A DNA stretch of 64,000 nt from Rhodanobacter sp. DHB23 (lineage in GTDB: Bacteria; Pseudomonadota; Gammaproteobacteria; Xanthomonadales; Rhodanobacteraceae), in assembly GCF_014842975.1 (NCBI RefSeq), contig NZ_JACYXK010000028.1:372001-436000 (forward strand). Reading direction: 5' to 3'. Shown one piece after another: positions 53,064 through 61,995 of this stretch. Within the stretch, counting starts at the first letter, position 1. Every line of letters starts with the position of its first letter. The position numbers were made by a program, and so were the translations under genes. The notes below the pieces were generated by a model. That model did not search any database, had not been told where the DNA came from, and saw only the letters and a program-made list of their open reading frames with translations.

Positions 53064-53217
53064 GGCGTTTTCTCCCGGTGTTGATTCGGCGCACTCTCGA
53101 TGCGTCCGGGTATAAACTGCGCCGCGACAGGGGCAGGGGTCATGATGGTTCGGTGAGGAAATCGCGAGACTTTGCCGTCACGCGACGACACGAGCTGATC
53201 GGGTGGAGCTCTGCATC

Positions 53218-55743
53218 ATGGGGAACGACAGCATTGCCGCAGATGCGGATGCACCCCGCCGGTTCGCGTTTGCGAACGTGGTGATCGATGCCACTGCGCA
53301 TTGCCTGACTCGCGATGGACAGGAAATGTCCATCGAACCCAAGGCCTTCGCCGTGCTGCTGGAATTCCTGGCCCACCCCGGCCAGTTGCGCAGCCGCGAC
53401 GAGCTGCTCGATGCCGTGTGGGGCCACAGCTTCGTCACGCCGGGCACGCTCAACCGCCTCGTCGCGCAGCTGCGACGCGCGCTGGGCGACGACAGCGGGA
53501 ACCCGCGCTGCATCCAGACCGTGCATGGACTCGGTTACCGCTTCATCGCGCCCCTTCACGCCCACCCGCAAGCGCAAGTCCAACCCGCGTTGCGCTTCAC
53601 CCCGCCCGTGCAGGCCCACCTGCCGGAACGGTCCGGCCAGCTGGTCGGCCGCGAGCGCGACATCGAGGAGCTGGTGCAGGCATTGCGCGGGCACCGGTTG
53701 TTGACGATCGCCGGTCCCGGCGGCATCGGCAAGACCCAGGCGGCGCTGGAAACCGCGCGGGTCTGCGCGGCGGATTTCCCCGACGGCGTCTGGTTGTTCG
53801 ATTGCACGCCGCTGATCGGGGGCGACGCGCTGGTACAGCGGGTCGCCAGCATGTTCGACGTCCGCGGCACCCTCGACGCCAGCGAATTGACTGCGCGGCT
53901 CTGCGAGTTGCTGCAGCGGCGCAAGGCGCTGCTGTTGTTCGACAACGCGGAACGGATCGCGGAACCGCTCGCAGCGCTGGCTGACACCCTGTTGGCTGCA
54001 TGCGCCTCGCTGCACGTGCTGGTGACCAGCCAGCGCCGCCTGAGCTGCGGCAGCGAGTCGCTGTATTGGCTGGAGCCGCTGGCGATTCCGCCGCCGGGCA
54101 AATGGAGCACCTGCGACGAAGTCATCGAACTGATGCGGGTACCGGCCGTGCAGTTGTTGCTGCTACGCCTGCACGCGGTCGCCCCCCGGTTTGCGTTGAC
54201 GCCGTCGAATGCCCCGGCGATCGCGGATATCTGCCGTCGCCTCGATGGCATGCCGCTGGCACTGGAACTGGCCGCGGCGCGCCTGCGCATGCTCAGCCCC
54301 GAACAGCTGCTGGCGCGCCTGGACAACCATCTGCTCAACCTTGCCGAAGCCAGCCCGAACCGACCCGCACGGCATCAGACCCTGCACGCGCTGATCGAAT
54401 GGAGCTACGCGCTGCTTTCCGAAGACGAGCAAGCCCTGTTGCGCGGCCTGGGCGTCTTCGCTGGCGGCTGCACGCTGGGAGGCGCGCACGCGACCGGCGC
54501 GGCGTTCGGGCTGGGCGACGTGAAGACGCTCGACCTGCTGGGCGGCCTGATCGACAAGTCCCTGCTCGGCTTCGACGCGGGCGTCAATCCGCCGCGCTAC
54601 GTGCTGCTCGACAGCGTGCGGCTGTTCGCGCTGGAGCGGCTTGCCGAAAGCGGCGAAGAGGAGCGCGCGCGCGATGCGCACCTGGCGCACTTCGTCGATT
54701 TCACCGAGCGCGTGAATGCCGGGATCCTGGGCGAGCTGCAGAAACTCTGGGCCGAGCGCGTCAGGCGCGAAGGGGCCAATCTGCACACCGCCCTCGATTA
54801 CGCGTTGGCGCAGCCCCGCCGGACCGGGGATGCGCTCGCACTGGTCAGCAACCTCTGCTGGTATTTCCGCGGCGGCATCGACTACCTGCAGCCGGCACAA
54901 TGGCTGGAGATGGCGTTGCAGGCGAATCATTCGCCCACGCTGCACCGCGCCCGCGCGTTGATCGCCGTCGGCATGGTGATGCATCAGACGCTGGATCACG
55001 AGCATGCGGGGACGCGCCTGCGCGAAGGCATTGCGCTGGCCGCCAACCTGGGCGATGCGTTCCTGGCGGGCGCCGGCCAGGCGGTCCTGGCTTTCGAACT
55101 CGCGACGTGCGGGGATTTCGCGGGCGCCGAGGCCTGCGTGCAGGCGGCGCTGGCCATCGCAAAGGCGCGCGACGATGCCTGGGTGCGGTCGAATGCCCTG
55201 CTCAGCCGCGGCGTCATGCACTCCTTGAACGATCGCCATCGCGAAGCGGAAGCCGACATGAGCGAGGCCGTGGATTGCCTGCCCGTGCACAGCGATTATT
55301 TCCAGCGGGCCTACACGTTGATCAATCGCGCCTTGCAGCGCTTCTATCTCGGCGACGCGCGAGGCGCCGCGCAGGACTGGCTATACGACCTGGGCGTGTT
55401 CATCCCGCTGCAGAACTGGCGTGGCGCGGCAGGCTGCGTGGAAGGAACGGCATATCTCGCCGCCGAATCCGGCAGGCTCGAGTCGGCGGCGCGATTCCTG
55501 GCGGCCGCAGCGCGGGTGCGCGACTGGACCGGTGCACCGCTGATGCCGCAATGGCGGAAAGCGCAGCAGGTCGCGATGCGGGAAGCGCGGGAAGCATTGG
55601 GCGTCGCGGAATTCGAGCACGCATGGCAGGCCGGCGCCGCGACGCGCTTCGAGGATGTCGTGGCCGAGGCGCGCGTGCTGCTGTCGGAAATCGCGGCGGC
55701 TCAAGTGCCGCGCAGCGGAGCGAGCAGCCCTTCCGGGTCGTAA
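53218..55743 (+). CDS. Winged-helix/NB-ARC/TPR transcriptional regulator
   Basis: 841 residues from the ATG at 53218 (GGTGGAG 10 nt upstream; a GTG at 53203 is possible). OmpR-type winged helix at about 15-112 (SRDELLDAVWGHSFVTPGTL). NB-ARC/AAA ATPase from about 140, with Walker A GPGGIGKTQAA at 166-176, an LLLFDN Walker B, and RLDGMPLALELAAARLRML near 342. The C-terminal half consists of TPR-like helices. Such one-piece STAND regulators sense unknown ligands and activate nearby genes; the divergent secreted protein is a possible target. Its 3' end overlaps the convergent oxidase gene by 43 bp. Confidence 0.88.
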   Translation: MGNDSIAADADAPRRFAFANVVIDATAHCLTRDGQEMSIEPKAFAVLLEFLAHPGQLRSRDELLDAVWGHSFVTPGTLNRLVAQLRRALGDDSGNPRCIQTVHGLGYRFIAPLHAHPQAQVQPALRFTPPVQAHLPERSGQLVGRERDIEELVQALRGHRLLTIAGPGGIGKTQAALETARVCAADFPDGVWLFDCTPLIGGDALVQRVASMFDVRGTLDASELTARLCELLQRRKALLLFDNAERIAEPLAALADTLLAACASLHVLVTSQRRLSCGSESLYWLEPLAIPPPGKWSTCDEVIELMRVPAVQLLLLRLHAVAPRFALTPSNAPAIADICRRLDGMPLALELAAARLRMLSPEQLLARLDNHLLNLAEASPNRPARHQTLHALIEWSYALLSEDEQALLRGLGVFAGGCTLGGAHATGAAFGLGDVKTLDLLGGLIDKSLLGFDAGVNPPRYVLLDSVRLFALERLAESGEEERARDAHLAHFVDFTERVNAGILGELQKLWAERVRREGANLHTALDYALAQPRRTGDALALVSNLCWYFRGGIDYLQPAQWLEMALQANHSPTLHRARALIAVGMVMHQTLDHEHAGTRLREGIALAANLGDAFLAGAGQAVLAFELATCGDFAGAEACVQAALAIAKARDDAWVRSNALLSRGVMHSLNDRHREAEADMSEAVDCLPVHSDYFQRAYTLINRALQRFYLGDARGAAQDWLYDLGVFIPLQNWRGAAGCVEGTAYLAAESGRLESAARFLAAAARVRDWTGAPLMPQWRKAQQVAMREAREALGVAEFEHAWQAGAATRFEDVVAEARVLLSEIAAAQVPRSGASSPSGS

Positions 55744-57086
55744 TGCGCGCGTAGCGCGGCAAGCCGCTCGCGCGCCCCCGAATCGTGTGCGCGCGCCCCC
55801 AGATCGGCTGTTTCGCCGGCGAAATTCGGCTGCATGCCGCCGCGTGCATGGGGTGCGAGCGCGGTGCGCAGTCCGCGCGTCCAGTCGCGGACGGCGGCGA
55901 AACGCTCCGATGCGCCGGCACGCCCGATCACGTTGATGAAGAATGGCGAGTCCCTGTGCGTGAACGCGGTGGCATCGTTCGCGATCCGCGCGACCTCGCC
56001 ACCGAGATGGTGCACGTGGACTTCGCTCGCCGGGTCGGCCGGAGCCGCGGCGAGCGGAACCAGCGCATCGATCAACGCGTCGTCGAACGCATCGAACTGG
56101 GACGTCGTCCAGTAGTAATGGTCGCCTGATGGCGCTGCCGCATCGAAGCTCTGTTGCCAGGCCGCGTAAGGCACGATGCCTTCGTGCCGGCCCAGGGGCT
56201 CGGCCCGTCCCGAGATCGGCGCGGCGATCCGTACGCCCTCGGCGGGATCGCCGCTCCAGCAATAGGCGAGCGCCACCACGCGTTTCCCGTGTGCTTCGGC
56301 AGGCAGGAACGGCAACGGCGGCGCGGTGGTGAAAACCAGCATCGCGGTGAATGCATCCGGCGCAGTCGGCGTGTACGCACGAAAAGCGCGCAGCAGCGCC
56401 GGGGCGGCATCGACCGGATAGAACACGACACCAGCCCCCACGTCGCCCACCTGGTGCAGCCGGTAGGTGTAGCGCGTAACCACGCCGAGGCCGCCTGCCC
56501 CACCGCGCAAACCCCAGAACAGATCGGCATGTTCGCGCTCGCTGGCGACGACGCTGCGGCCGTCCGCCAGCACCACGTCGGCTTCGACCAGGTTGTCCAC
56601 GGCCAGGCCGCAGCGGCGCATCAACCAGCCCACGCCGCCGCCGAGTGTGTAGCCGCCGACGCCGGTGGTCGAGACGAAGCCCCCGGTGGTGGCCAGTCCG
56701 TGCGGCGACGTCGCTGCATCCACGTCGCGCCACAGGGCGCCGCCACCGACACGGGCGGTGCGTGCTTGCGCATTCACCTCGACATGGTTCATCGCGCCCA
56801 GATCCAGCATCAGCGCATCGTTGCGCACGGCCAACCCGGCCACATTGTGGCCGCCGCCGCGTACCGTCATCGGCAGATGCGCGGCGGCAGCGAACTTGAC
56901 CGCGGCAATGACGTCATCGGCATCCTCGCAGTGGGCGATGGCCAGCGGGCACCGGTCGATCGCACCGTTCCACACGCGGCGGCGCGACTCGTAACCGGCA
57001 TCGCCACGCTGCAGCAAGCTGCCGCGCAGTGCCTTGGCCAGGTCCTGCCAGGCGAGCGCGGTTGTGTGACCCGATTCGACGGACAT
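55701..57086 (-). CDS. FAD-binding oxidase (berberine-bridge-like)
   Basis: 461 residues from the ATG at 57086. FAD-binding PCMH domain with PMTVRGGGHNVAGLAVRNDA near 74-93 (the His is the usual covalent FAD site), TTGVGGYTLGGGVGWLMRRC near 141-160 and LRGGAGGLGVVTRYTY near 195. The C-terminal BBE segment is YDPEGLLAP, degenerate compared with the usual N-rich motif. Substrate unknown; such enzymes oxidise sugars or aromatic natural products. Convergent overlap with the regulator gene. Confidence 0.88.
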   Translation of the reverse strand: MSVESGHTTALAWQDLAKALRGSLLQRGDAGYESRRRVWNGAIDRCPLAIAHCEDADDVIAAVKFAAAAHLPMTVRGGGHNVAGLAVRNDALMLDLGAMNHVEVNAQARTARVGGGALWRDVDAATSPHGLATTGGFVSTTGVGGYTLGGGVGWLMRRCGLAVDNLVEADVVLADGRSVVASEREHADLFWGLRGGAGGLGVVTRYTYRLHQVGDVGAGVVFYPVDAAPALLRAFRAYTPTAPDAFTAMLVFTTAPPLPFLPAEAHGKRVVALAYCWSGDPAEGVRIAAPISGRAEPLGRHEGIVPYAAWQQSFDAAAPSGDHYYWTTSQFDAFDDALIDALVPLAAAPADPASEVHVHHLGGEVARIANDATAFTHRDSPFFINVIGRAGASERFAAVRDWTRGLRTALAPHARGGMQPNFAGETADLGARAHDSGARERLAALRAHYDPEGLLAPLRGT

Positions 57087-57248
57087 GCTGCCCCCTTTCC
57101 CGCAATATGTCGCGGCATCACGAGACCGTGTCATGCCGACTGGCACCCGGCCAGGCAGCATCATGCGCCCGATCGGCGCCCCCGGTCATGATGGAAGCGT
57201 TGGGCTTCGATGATGGCGCCGACAACCGCCCACCGGACGGCAGGACGG

Positions 57249-58055
57249 CTAGTTTGCGTCGAGCGTGAAGGCGTCGGCGTCCATCCACGCCGGGAAGCGC
57301 TCGCGATGGGCGAGCAGCGGCACGGGGTCGAGGGTGAGCGTGGTCACCTGTTCCAGCGCGCCGCACTCCACCAGCGCCTCGCCCACCGGGTCGATCACCG
57401 CGCTGTCGCCGGCGTAGGACAGGTCGTTGCCGTCCACGCCCACGCGGTTCACGCCGATCACGCAGGCCAGGTTCTCGATCGCGCGGGCGCGCAGCAGGGT
57501 GCGCCACGGCTGGCGGCGCGGCGCGGGCCAGTTCGCCACGAAGATGGCGAGGTCGTAGTCCATGCCGCCCGCCGCGCTGGCCAGCCGGCGGTTGCGCAGC
57601 CACACCGGGAAGCGCAGGTCGTAGCAGACCTGCGGCAGGATGCGCCACCCCTTCAGCTCCACGATCAGCCGCGCGTTGCCGCCGCCGTAGCGGGTGTGTT
57701 CGCCGGCCATGCGGAACAGGTGGCGCTTGTCGTATTGCTCGAACGTGCCGTCCGGGCGCATCCAGATCAGACGGTTGTAGACGGTGCCGCCTTCGCGGAT
57801 CGCGAGGCTGCCGCAGATCACCGCGTCCACCTCGGCGGCCAGCGCGCGCAACCAGGCCACGCCCTCGCCGTCCATGGTCTCGGCGCTGGCGCCGGTGTCG
57901 TTGCTGAAGCCGGAGAGCAGGGTTTCCGGCAGCACGACCAGGTCGCTGCCGCGCGCGCGGCGCACCAGCCCGCCGTAGTAGTCGCGGTTGGCCGGCGCGT
58001 CGTGCCAGCGGGTGGCGCCCTGCACCAGCGAAACGGTCAGCGGCTGCAGACTCAC
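57249..58055 (-). CDS. yafV: Omega-amidase (YafV-like nitrilase family)
   Basis: 268 residues from a GTG overlapping the aminotransferase stop (GTGA). Carbon-nitrogen hydrolase triad: Glu in VLPETLLSGF near 43, Lys in YDKRHLFRM near 109, Cys in LPQVCYDLRFPVW near 143. YafV enzymes hydrolyse alpha-ketoglutaramate or 2-oxosuccinamate left by glutamine-dependent transamination, which fits the coupled aminotransferase upstream. Confidence 0.92.
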   Translation of the reverse strand: MSLQPLTVSLVQGATRWHDAPANRDYYGGLVRRARGSDLVVLPETLLSGFSNDTGASAETMDGEGVAWLRALAAEVDAVICGSLAIREGGTVYNRLIWMRPDGTFEQYDKRHLFRMAGEHTRYGGGNARLIVELKGWRILPQVCYDLRFPVWLRNRRLASAAGGMDYDLAIFVANWPAPRRQPWRTLLRARAIENLACVIGVNRVGVDGNDLSYAGDSAVIDPVGEALVECGALEQVTTLTLDPVPLLAHRERFPAWMDADAFTLDAN

Positions 58056-59197
58056 AGCTTGCACAGCCGCTCGGCGGCCGCCTCCATGGTGGCGTCGCTC
58101 TTGGCGAAGCACAGGCGCAGCAGGCGCGTGCCCGGCGCGGTTTCGCAGAACGGCGTCAGCGGGATCGCCGCCACCCCGCCCCGCTCCACCAGCCAGCGGC
58201 TGAAGGCGAGGTCGTCCTCGTCGCGGATGGCCGAGTAGTCCACCAGTTGGAAGTAGCCGCCCGGCACCTCGAGCAGCTTGAAGCGCGACGGCGCCAGCAG
58301 CGCGCGGAAACGGTCGCGCTTGGCCTGGTAGAACGCGGGCAGTTCCAGGTAGTGCTGCGGGTCGCTGGCCAGGAACTCGGCGAACGCGGCCTGCGCGGGA
58401 TGGAAGCTGCAGAACGTGAGGTACTGGTGCACCTTGCGGAACTCCGCGCTGAGCGCACGCGGCGCCACCGCGTAGCCCAGCTTCCAGCCGGTGCAGTGGT
58501 AGGTCTTGCCGAAGGAGGAGATCACGAAGCTGCGCGCGGCGAGCTCCGGGTGGCGCAGCACGCTCTCGTGCTGCTTGCCGTCGTAGACGATGTGCTCGTA
58601 CACCTCGTCGGATAGCACCACGATATCGGTATCGCGCACGATCGAGGCCAGCTCGTCGAGGTCGGCCGCGGAAAGCACCGCGCCGGACGGGTTGTGCGGG
58701 CTGTTGACGAGGATCATGCGCGTGCGCGGCGTCACCGCGTCGCGCACGCGCTGCCAGTCCACCGAGAAGGCCGGGGCGACCAGCGGGATATGCACCGCCT
58801 TCGCGCCCTGCAGCTCGATCGCCGGCTCGTAGCTGTCGTAGGCGGGATCGAACACGATCACCTCCTCGCCCGCGCGCACCACCGCGGCGATCGCCGCGAA
58901 CAGCGCCTCGGTGGCGCCGGAGGTGACGGTGATCTCGGCGTCGGCGTCGGGGCGGTGGCCGTACATGCGTTCGGTCTTGGCCGCGATCTGCTCGCGCAGC
59001 GGCGCGGTGCCGTGCAGCGGCGCGTACTGGTTCCTGCCCTCGTTCATCGCGCGCGCCAGCGCGTCGCGCAGGCCTTGCGGCGGCTCGAAATCGGGAAAGC
59101 CCTGCCCCAGGTTCACCGCCTTGTGCTCCAGCGCGAGCTGGCTCATCACGCTGAAAATGGTGGTGCCGACCTTGGGGAGCTTGGTGTCGATCTTCAT
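58052..59197 (-). CDS. ybdL: Methionine/glutamine aminotransferase (YbdL-like)
   Basis: 381 residues from the ATG at 59197 (MKIDTKLPKVGTTIFSVMSQ). Fold-type I PLP aminotransferase: NLGQGFPDFEPP near 29, NSPHNPSGAVL near 167, and the PLP lysine in SSFGKTYHCTGWKLGYAV near 233. It transaminates methionine-type 2-oxo acids using glutamine. The YbdL-YafV pairing suggests methionine salvage through 4-methylthio-2-oxobutyrate. Confidence 0.92.
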   Translation of the reverse strand: MKIDTKLPKVGTTIFSVMSQLALEHKAVNLGQGFPDFEPPQGLRDALARAMNEGRNQYAPLHGTAPLREQIAAKTERMYGHRPDADAEITVTSGATEALFAAIAAVVRAGEEVIVFDPAYDSYEPAIELQGAKAVHIPLVAPAFSVDWQRVRDAVTPRTRMILVNSPHNPSGAVLSAADLDELASIVRDTDIVVLSDEVYEHIVYDGKQHESVLRHPELAARSFVISSFGKTYHCTGWKLGYAVAPRALSAEFRKVHQYLTFCSFHPAQAAFAEFLASDPQHYLELPAFYQAKRDRFRALLAPSRFKLLEVPGGYFQLVDYSAIRDEDDLAFSRWLVERGGVAAIPLTPFCETAPGTRLLRLCFAKSDATMEAAAERLCKL

Positions 59198-59237
59198 CGC
59201 GTTGCCGTATGGAAGTCCAAACGAAAGCGTAGCATGG

Positions 59238-60194
59238 TCACAAGGCGCGCTTCCTGCACTCCTCGTGCTTGCGCAGGGTGGTCGACGGCAGTCGCTCGGC
59301 AAGGAAGTCCACCAGCGCGCGCACGCCAGGCAACATGCCGCGGCGGCTGGGATAGATGAAGTGCATGGTGCCTTCCGGCGCGCTCCACTCCGGCAACAGC
59401 ACTTCCAGCTCGCCGGCGGCCACCGCCGGCGCGCAGACGAACTCCGGCAGCAGGGTCACGCCGACGCCGCGGCGCGCCGCCTCCAGCAGCACGGCGAAGT
59501 CGCCGCAGATCAGCCGCGCATCCACTTCCACGTTGACGCGCTCGCCGGCCGAGTCGATCAGCTCCCAGGTCTGCGGGCCTTCGTGCTCCTGCATCGACAG
59601 CGCCGGGAATTTCGCCAGCTCGCCGGGATGCCTGGGGCGTCCCAATGTATCGAGCAGCTTGGGGCTGGCCACCGGCAGCACGCGCGACTGGCCAAAGCTG
59701 CGCACCACCATGTTGGCATCGGTATCGAGCTTGCTGCGCACGCGGATCGCGAGATCGTAGCCCTCGCCGAGCAGGTCCACGCGGCGGTTGCTGGAAAGCA
59801 CGCGCACCTGCAAGCGCGGGTACTGCGCCAGGAAGTCCGGCAGCACGTGGGCGAGGACGGTCTGGGTCAGCGACACCGGGCAACTCAGGCGCACCACGCC
59901 GCGCGGCTCGGCCCGCAACTCGTCCACCGCCTCCTGTGCGGCACGCGCCTCTTCCAGCACCGCGCGGCAATGCGCGTAGAAACGCTCGCCCACTTCGGTG
60001 ACCACGAAGCGGCGCGTGGTCCGTTGCAGCAGGCGCACGCCCAGCCGGTCTTCCAGCTGCGCCACCCGTTTGCTGAGCCGCGACTTGGGCATGCCCAAGG
60101 CCCGCCCCGCTGCGGAGAAGCCGCCGTGTTCGACCACCGCGGCGAAGAAATACAGGTCGTTGAGATCCTGCAGTGCTCCGATCAATTGCGTCAT
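59238..60194 (-). CDS. LysR-family transcriptional regulator
   Basis: 318 residues from the ATG at 60194; the longer frame to 60308 lacks support. Winged helix AAVVEHGGFSAAGRALGMPK, SRLSKRVAQLEDRLGVRLLQ, then the substrate-binding domain with VRLSCPVSLTQTVLAHVLPD. The layout resembles the CrgA/AaeR-type subgroup. Located 40 bp upstream of the aminotransferase start and codirectional, so it may or may not control that pair. Confidence 0.88.
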   Translation of the reverse strand: MTQLIGALQDLNDLYFFAAVVEHGGFSAAGRALGMPKSRLSKRVAQLEDRLGVRLLQRTTRRFVVTEVGERFYAHCRAVLEEARAAQEAVDELRAEPRGVVRLSCPVSLTQTVLAHVLPDFLAQYPRLQVRVLSSNRRVDLLGEGYDLAIRVRSKLDTDANMVVRSFGQSRVLPVASPKLLDTLGRPRHPGELAKFPALSMQEHEGPQTWELIDSAGERVNVEVDARLICGDFAVLLEAARRGVGVTLLPEFVCAPAVAAGELEVLLPEWSAPEGTMHFIYPSRRGMLPGVRALVDFLAERLPSTTLRKHEECRKRAL

Positions 60195-60409
60195 GGTTGT
60201 TTCCCGCTCCGAACGACATCCCCGATCCGGCCAGCTTAATTGCCGGATTGTTTCGAATACACCCATGGTTGCCGAGCTCCCAGGCTCCCGCCACCCCACC
60301 CCTGCCATCAGTCATGTTGCCAAACCCGCATTGGATGCTTGACGGTCAAATTTCTAGTGTTATAGTTCACTACAACACCACTCAACGAGTTCACCAGAGG
60401 AGCAATGCC
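60195..60409. promoter_or_regulatory. Divergent regulatory region upstream of the YtrA operon
   Basis: 215 bp without a gene. Right part: -35 TTGACG (60339-60344), 16-bp spacer, -10 TATAGT (60361-60366), then a GAGGAG ribosome site at 60397-60402 before the ATG at 60410. An ATG-CCA-TGA three-codon frame overlaps the real start at 60405. Confidence 0.7.
60357..60378 (+). promoter_or_regulatory. Probable operator for the YtrA/GntR repressor
   Basis: GTGTTATAGT-TC-ACTACAACAC: the arms match at 9 of 10 positions. It covers the -10 element of the only promoter upstream of the operon, the expected place for repression by the GntR-family protein encoded 390 bp downstream. Confidence 0.75.
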
Positions 60410-60763
60410 ATGAACGCGAAGCTCAACTCCAGCAACCCGGCCGCCGCCACCCGCGACGTCTTCACCACCACCCTGGTCCCCGCCCGCCGCTGGATCGCCT
60501 CCGCCGTCGCGGTGGTGATGACCAGCCTGACGCTGGCCGTGGTCAGCCTGCCGACCCAGGTGCCCGAAGTGGCGTGGATCAACGGCATCCACGTGACCAA
60601 CCTAGCGCCGGTCGAAGTCACCCCCACGGCCGCCGACATGAAGGCTGCCCTGCTGGAACACGCCGCGGTGGGTGCCGCCAACGGCGCCGCCGCGCAGCTC
60701 GGGGCGCAGCTGGCCATGCCCTACTATTCCTTCGGCACCACGAGCACCAGCAGCAAGGAATAA
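60410..60763 (+). CDS. Small membrane-anchored hypothetical protein, first gene of YtrA operon
   Basis: 117 residues with a GAGGAG ribosome site. One hydrophobic segment near 28-47 (WIASAVAVVMTSLTLAVVSL), then a short extracytoplasmic tail (VAWINGIHVTNLAPVEVTPT) with an Ala-rich helix and a Ser/Thr-rich end. Not recognised. It may be a small partner of the ABC transporter encoded downstream. Confidence 0.7.
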   Translation: MNAKLNSSNPAAATRDVFTTTLVPARRWIASAVAVVMTSLTLAVVSLPTQVPEVAWINGIHVTNLAPVEVTPTAADMKAALLEHAAVGAANGAAAQLGAQLAMPYYSFGTTSTSSKE

Positions 60764-60766
60764 TCC

Positions 60767-61141
60767 ATGACCATCACCTGGAACGACAGCATCCCGATCT
60801 ATCGCCAACTGCACCAACGCGTGGTGGCGATGATCCTGGATGGCGCCTTGAACGAGGGCGACCCGCTGCCGTCGGTGCGCCAGGTGGCCGCGGATTTCCA
60901 GATCAATCCGCTGACCGTGTCGAAGGCGTACCAGGAGCTGGTCGACGAACGCTTGGTTGAAAAAAGGAGGGGGTTGGGCATGTTTGTCATCGAGGGTGCA
61001 CGCGAAGAACTGCTGAAATCCGAGCGCGAACGCTTCCTGCGCGAGGAATGGCCCGCGCTGTACGCCCGCCTGCAACGGCTGGGCCTGGACCTGAAGACCC
61101 TGCTGCGCGAAGCGCCATCCGAACCGGAGAAGCACGCATGA
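60767..61141 (+). CDS. GntR-family repressor, YtrA subfamily
   Basis: 124 residues. GntR winged helix with SIPIYRQLHQRVVAMILDGA, LPSVRQVAADFQINPLTVSK and AYQELVDERLVEKRRGLGMF. Only a short C-terminal helical region follows, as in YtrA proteins, which repress adjacent ABC transporter operons and respond to envelope or antibiotic stress. ATGA overlap with the ATPase gene. Probable operator at 60357-60378. Confidence 0.92.
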   Translation: MTITWNDSIPIYRQLHQRVVAMILDGALNEGDPLPSVRQVAADFQINPLTVSKAYQELVDERLVEKRRGLGMFVIEGAREELLKSERERFLREEWPALYARLQRLGLDLKTLLREAPSEPEKHA

Positions 61142-61995
61142 ACGCCGTCGTCTCCGCCCGCGGCCTGGGCAAGCGCTACAAGAACGCCGCCGCGCTGGAC
61201 AACGTGAGCTTCGAGATCCAGCCCGGCCGCATCGTGGGCCTGATCGGCCCGAACGGCGCCGGCAAGACCACCGCGCTGAAGGCCATCCTCGGCCTTACCG
61301 ATTTCCAGGGCGAGCTGAGCGTGCTGGGCCTGGATCCGCGCAAGCAGCGCGGCAAGCTGATGGAGCAGGTCTGCTTCATCGCCGACGTGGCGGTGCTGCC
61401 GCGCTGGATCCGCGTGCGCGAGGCAGTCGACTTCGTCGCCAACACGCATCCGCGCTTCGATCGCAGGAAGTGCGAGGCCTTGCTCGCCCGCACCAAGCTC
61501 ACGCCCAACCTGCGCGTGAAGCAGATGTCCAAGGGCATGATCGTGCAATTGCACCTTGCGCTGGTGATGGCCATCGACGCGCGCCTGCTGGTGCTGGACG
61601 AACCCACGCTGGGCCTGGACATCCTGTACCGCAAGCAGTTCTACCAGAACCTTCTGGAAGACTACTTCGACGAGAACAAGACCATCATCGTCACCACCCA
61701 CCAGGTGGAGGAAGTCGAGCACATCCTCACCGACCTGATGTTCATCCGCGACGGCCGGATCGTGCTGGACGCCGACATGGACGCCGTGGGCGAGCGCTTC
61801 GCCGAAGTGATGGTCGGCGCCGACAAGGCCGCCGAGGTCCGCGCACTGAAGCCGCTGGACGAACGCCAGGTGTTCGGCAAGAGCATCTTCCTGTTCGACG
61901 GCATGGCACGCGCGCAACTGGAGGCGCTGGGCGAAGTACGCCGCCCCTCCGTCAGCGACCTGTTCGTCGCCACCATGAAAGGAACCTACGCATGA
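61138..61995 (+). CDS. ABC transporter ATP-binding protein
   Basis: 285 residues. Walker A GLIGPNGAGKTTALKA near 37-52, Walker B LLVLDEPTLGLD near 149-160, H-loop in IVTTHQVEE near 184. The signature is MSKGM instead of LSGGQ (KQMSKGMIVQLHLAL), a form common in BcrA/YtrB-type exporters. Coupled to the regulator and the permease by ATGA overlaps. Confidence 0.93.
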   Translation: MNAVVSARGLGKRYKNAAALDNVSFEIQPGRIVGLIGPNGAGKTTALKAILGLTDFQGELSVLGLDPRKQRGKLMEQVCFIADVAVLPRWIRVREAVDFVANTHPRFDRRKCEALLARTKLTPNLRVKQMSKGMIVQLHLALVMAIDARLLVLDEPTLGLDILYRKQFYQNLLEDYFDENKTIIVTTHQVEEVEHILTDLMFIRDGRIVLDADMDAVGERFAEVMVGADKAAEVRALKPLDERQVFGKSIFLFDGMARAQLEALGEVRRPSVSDLFVATMKGTYA

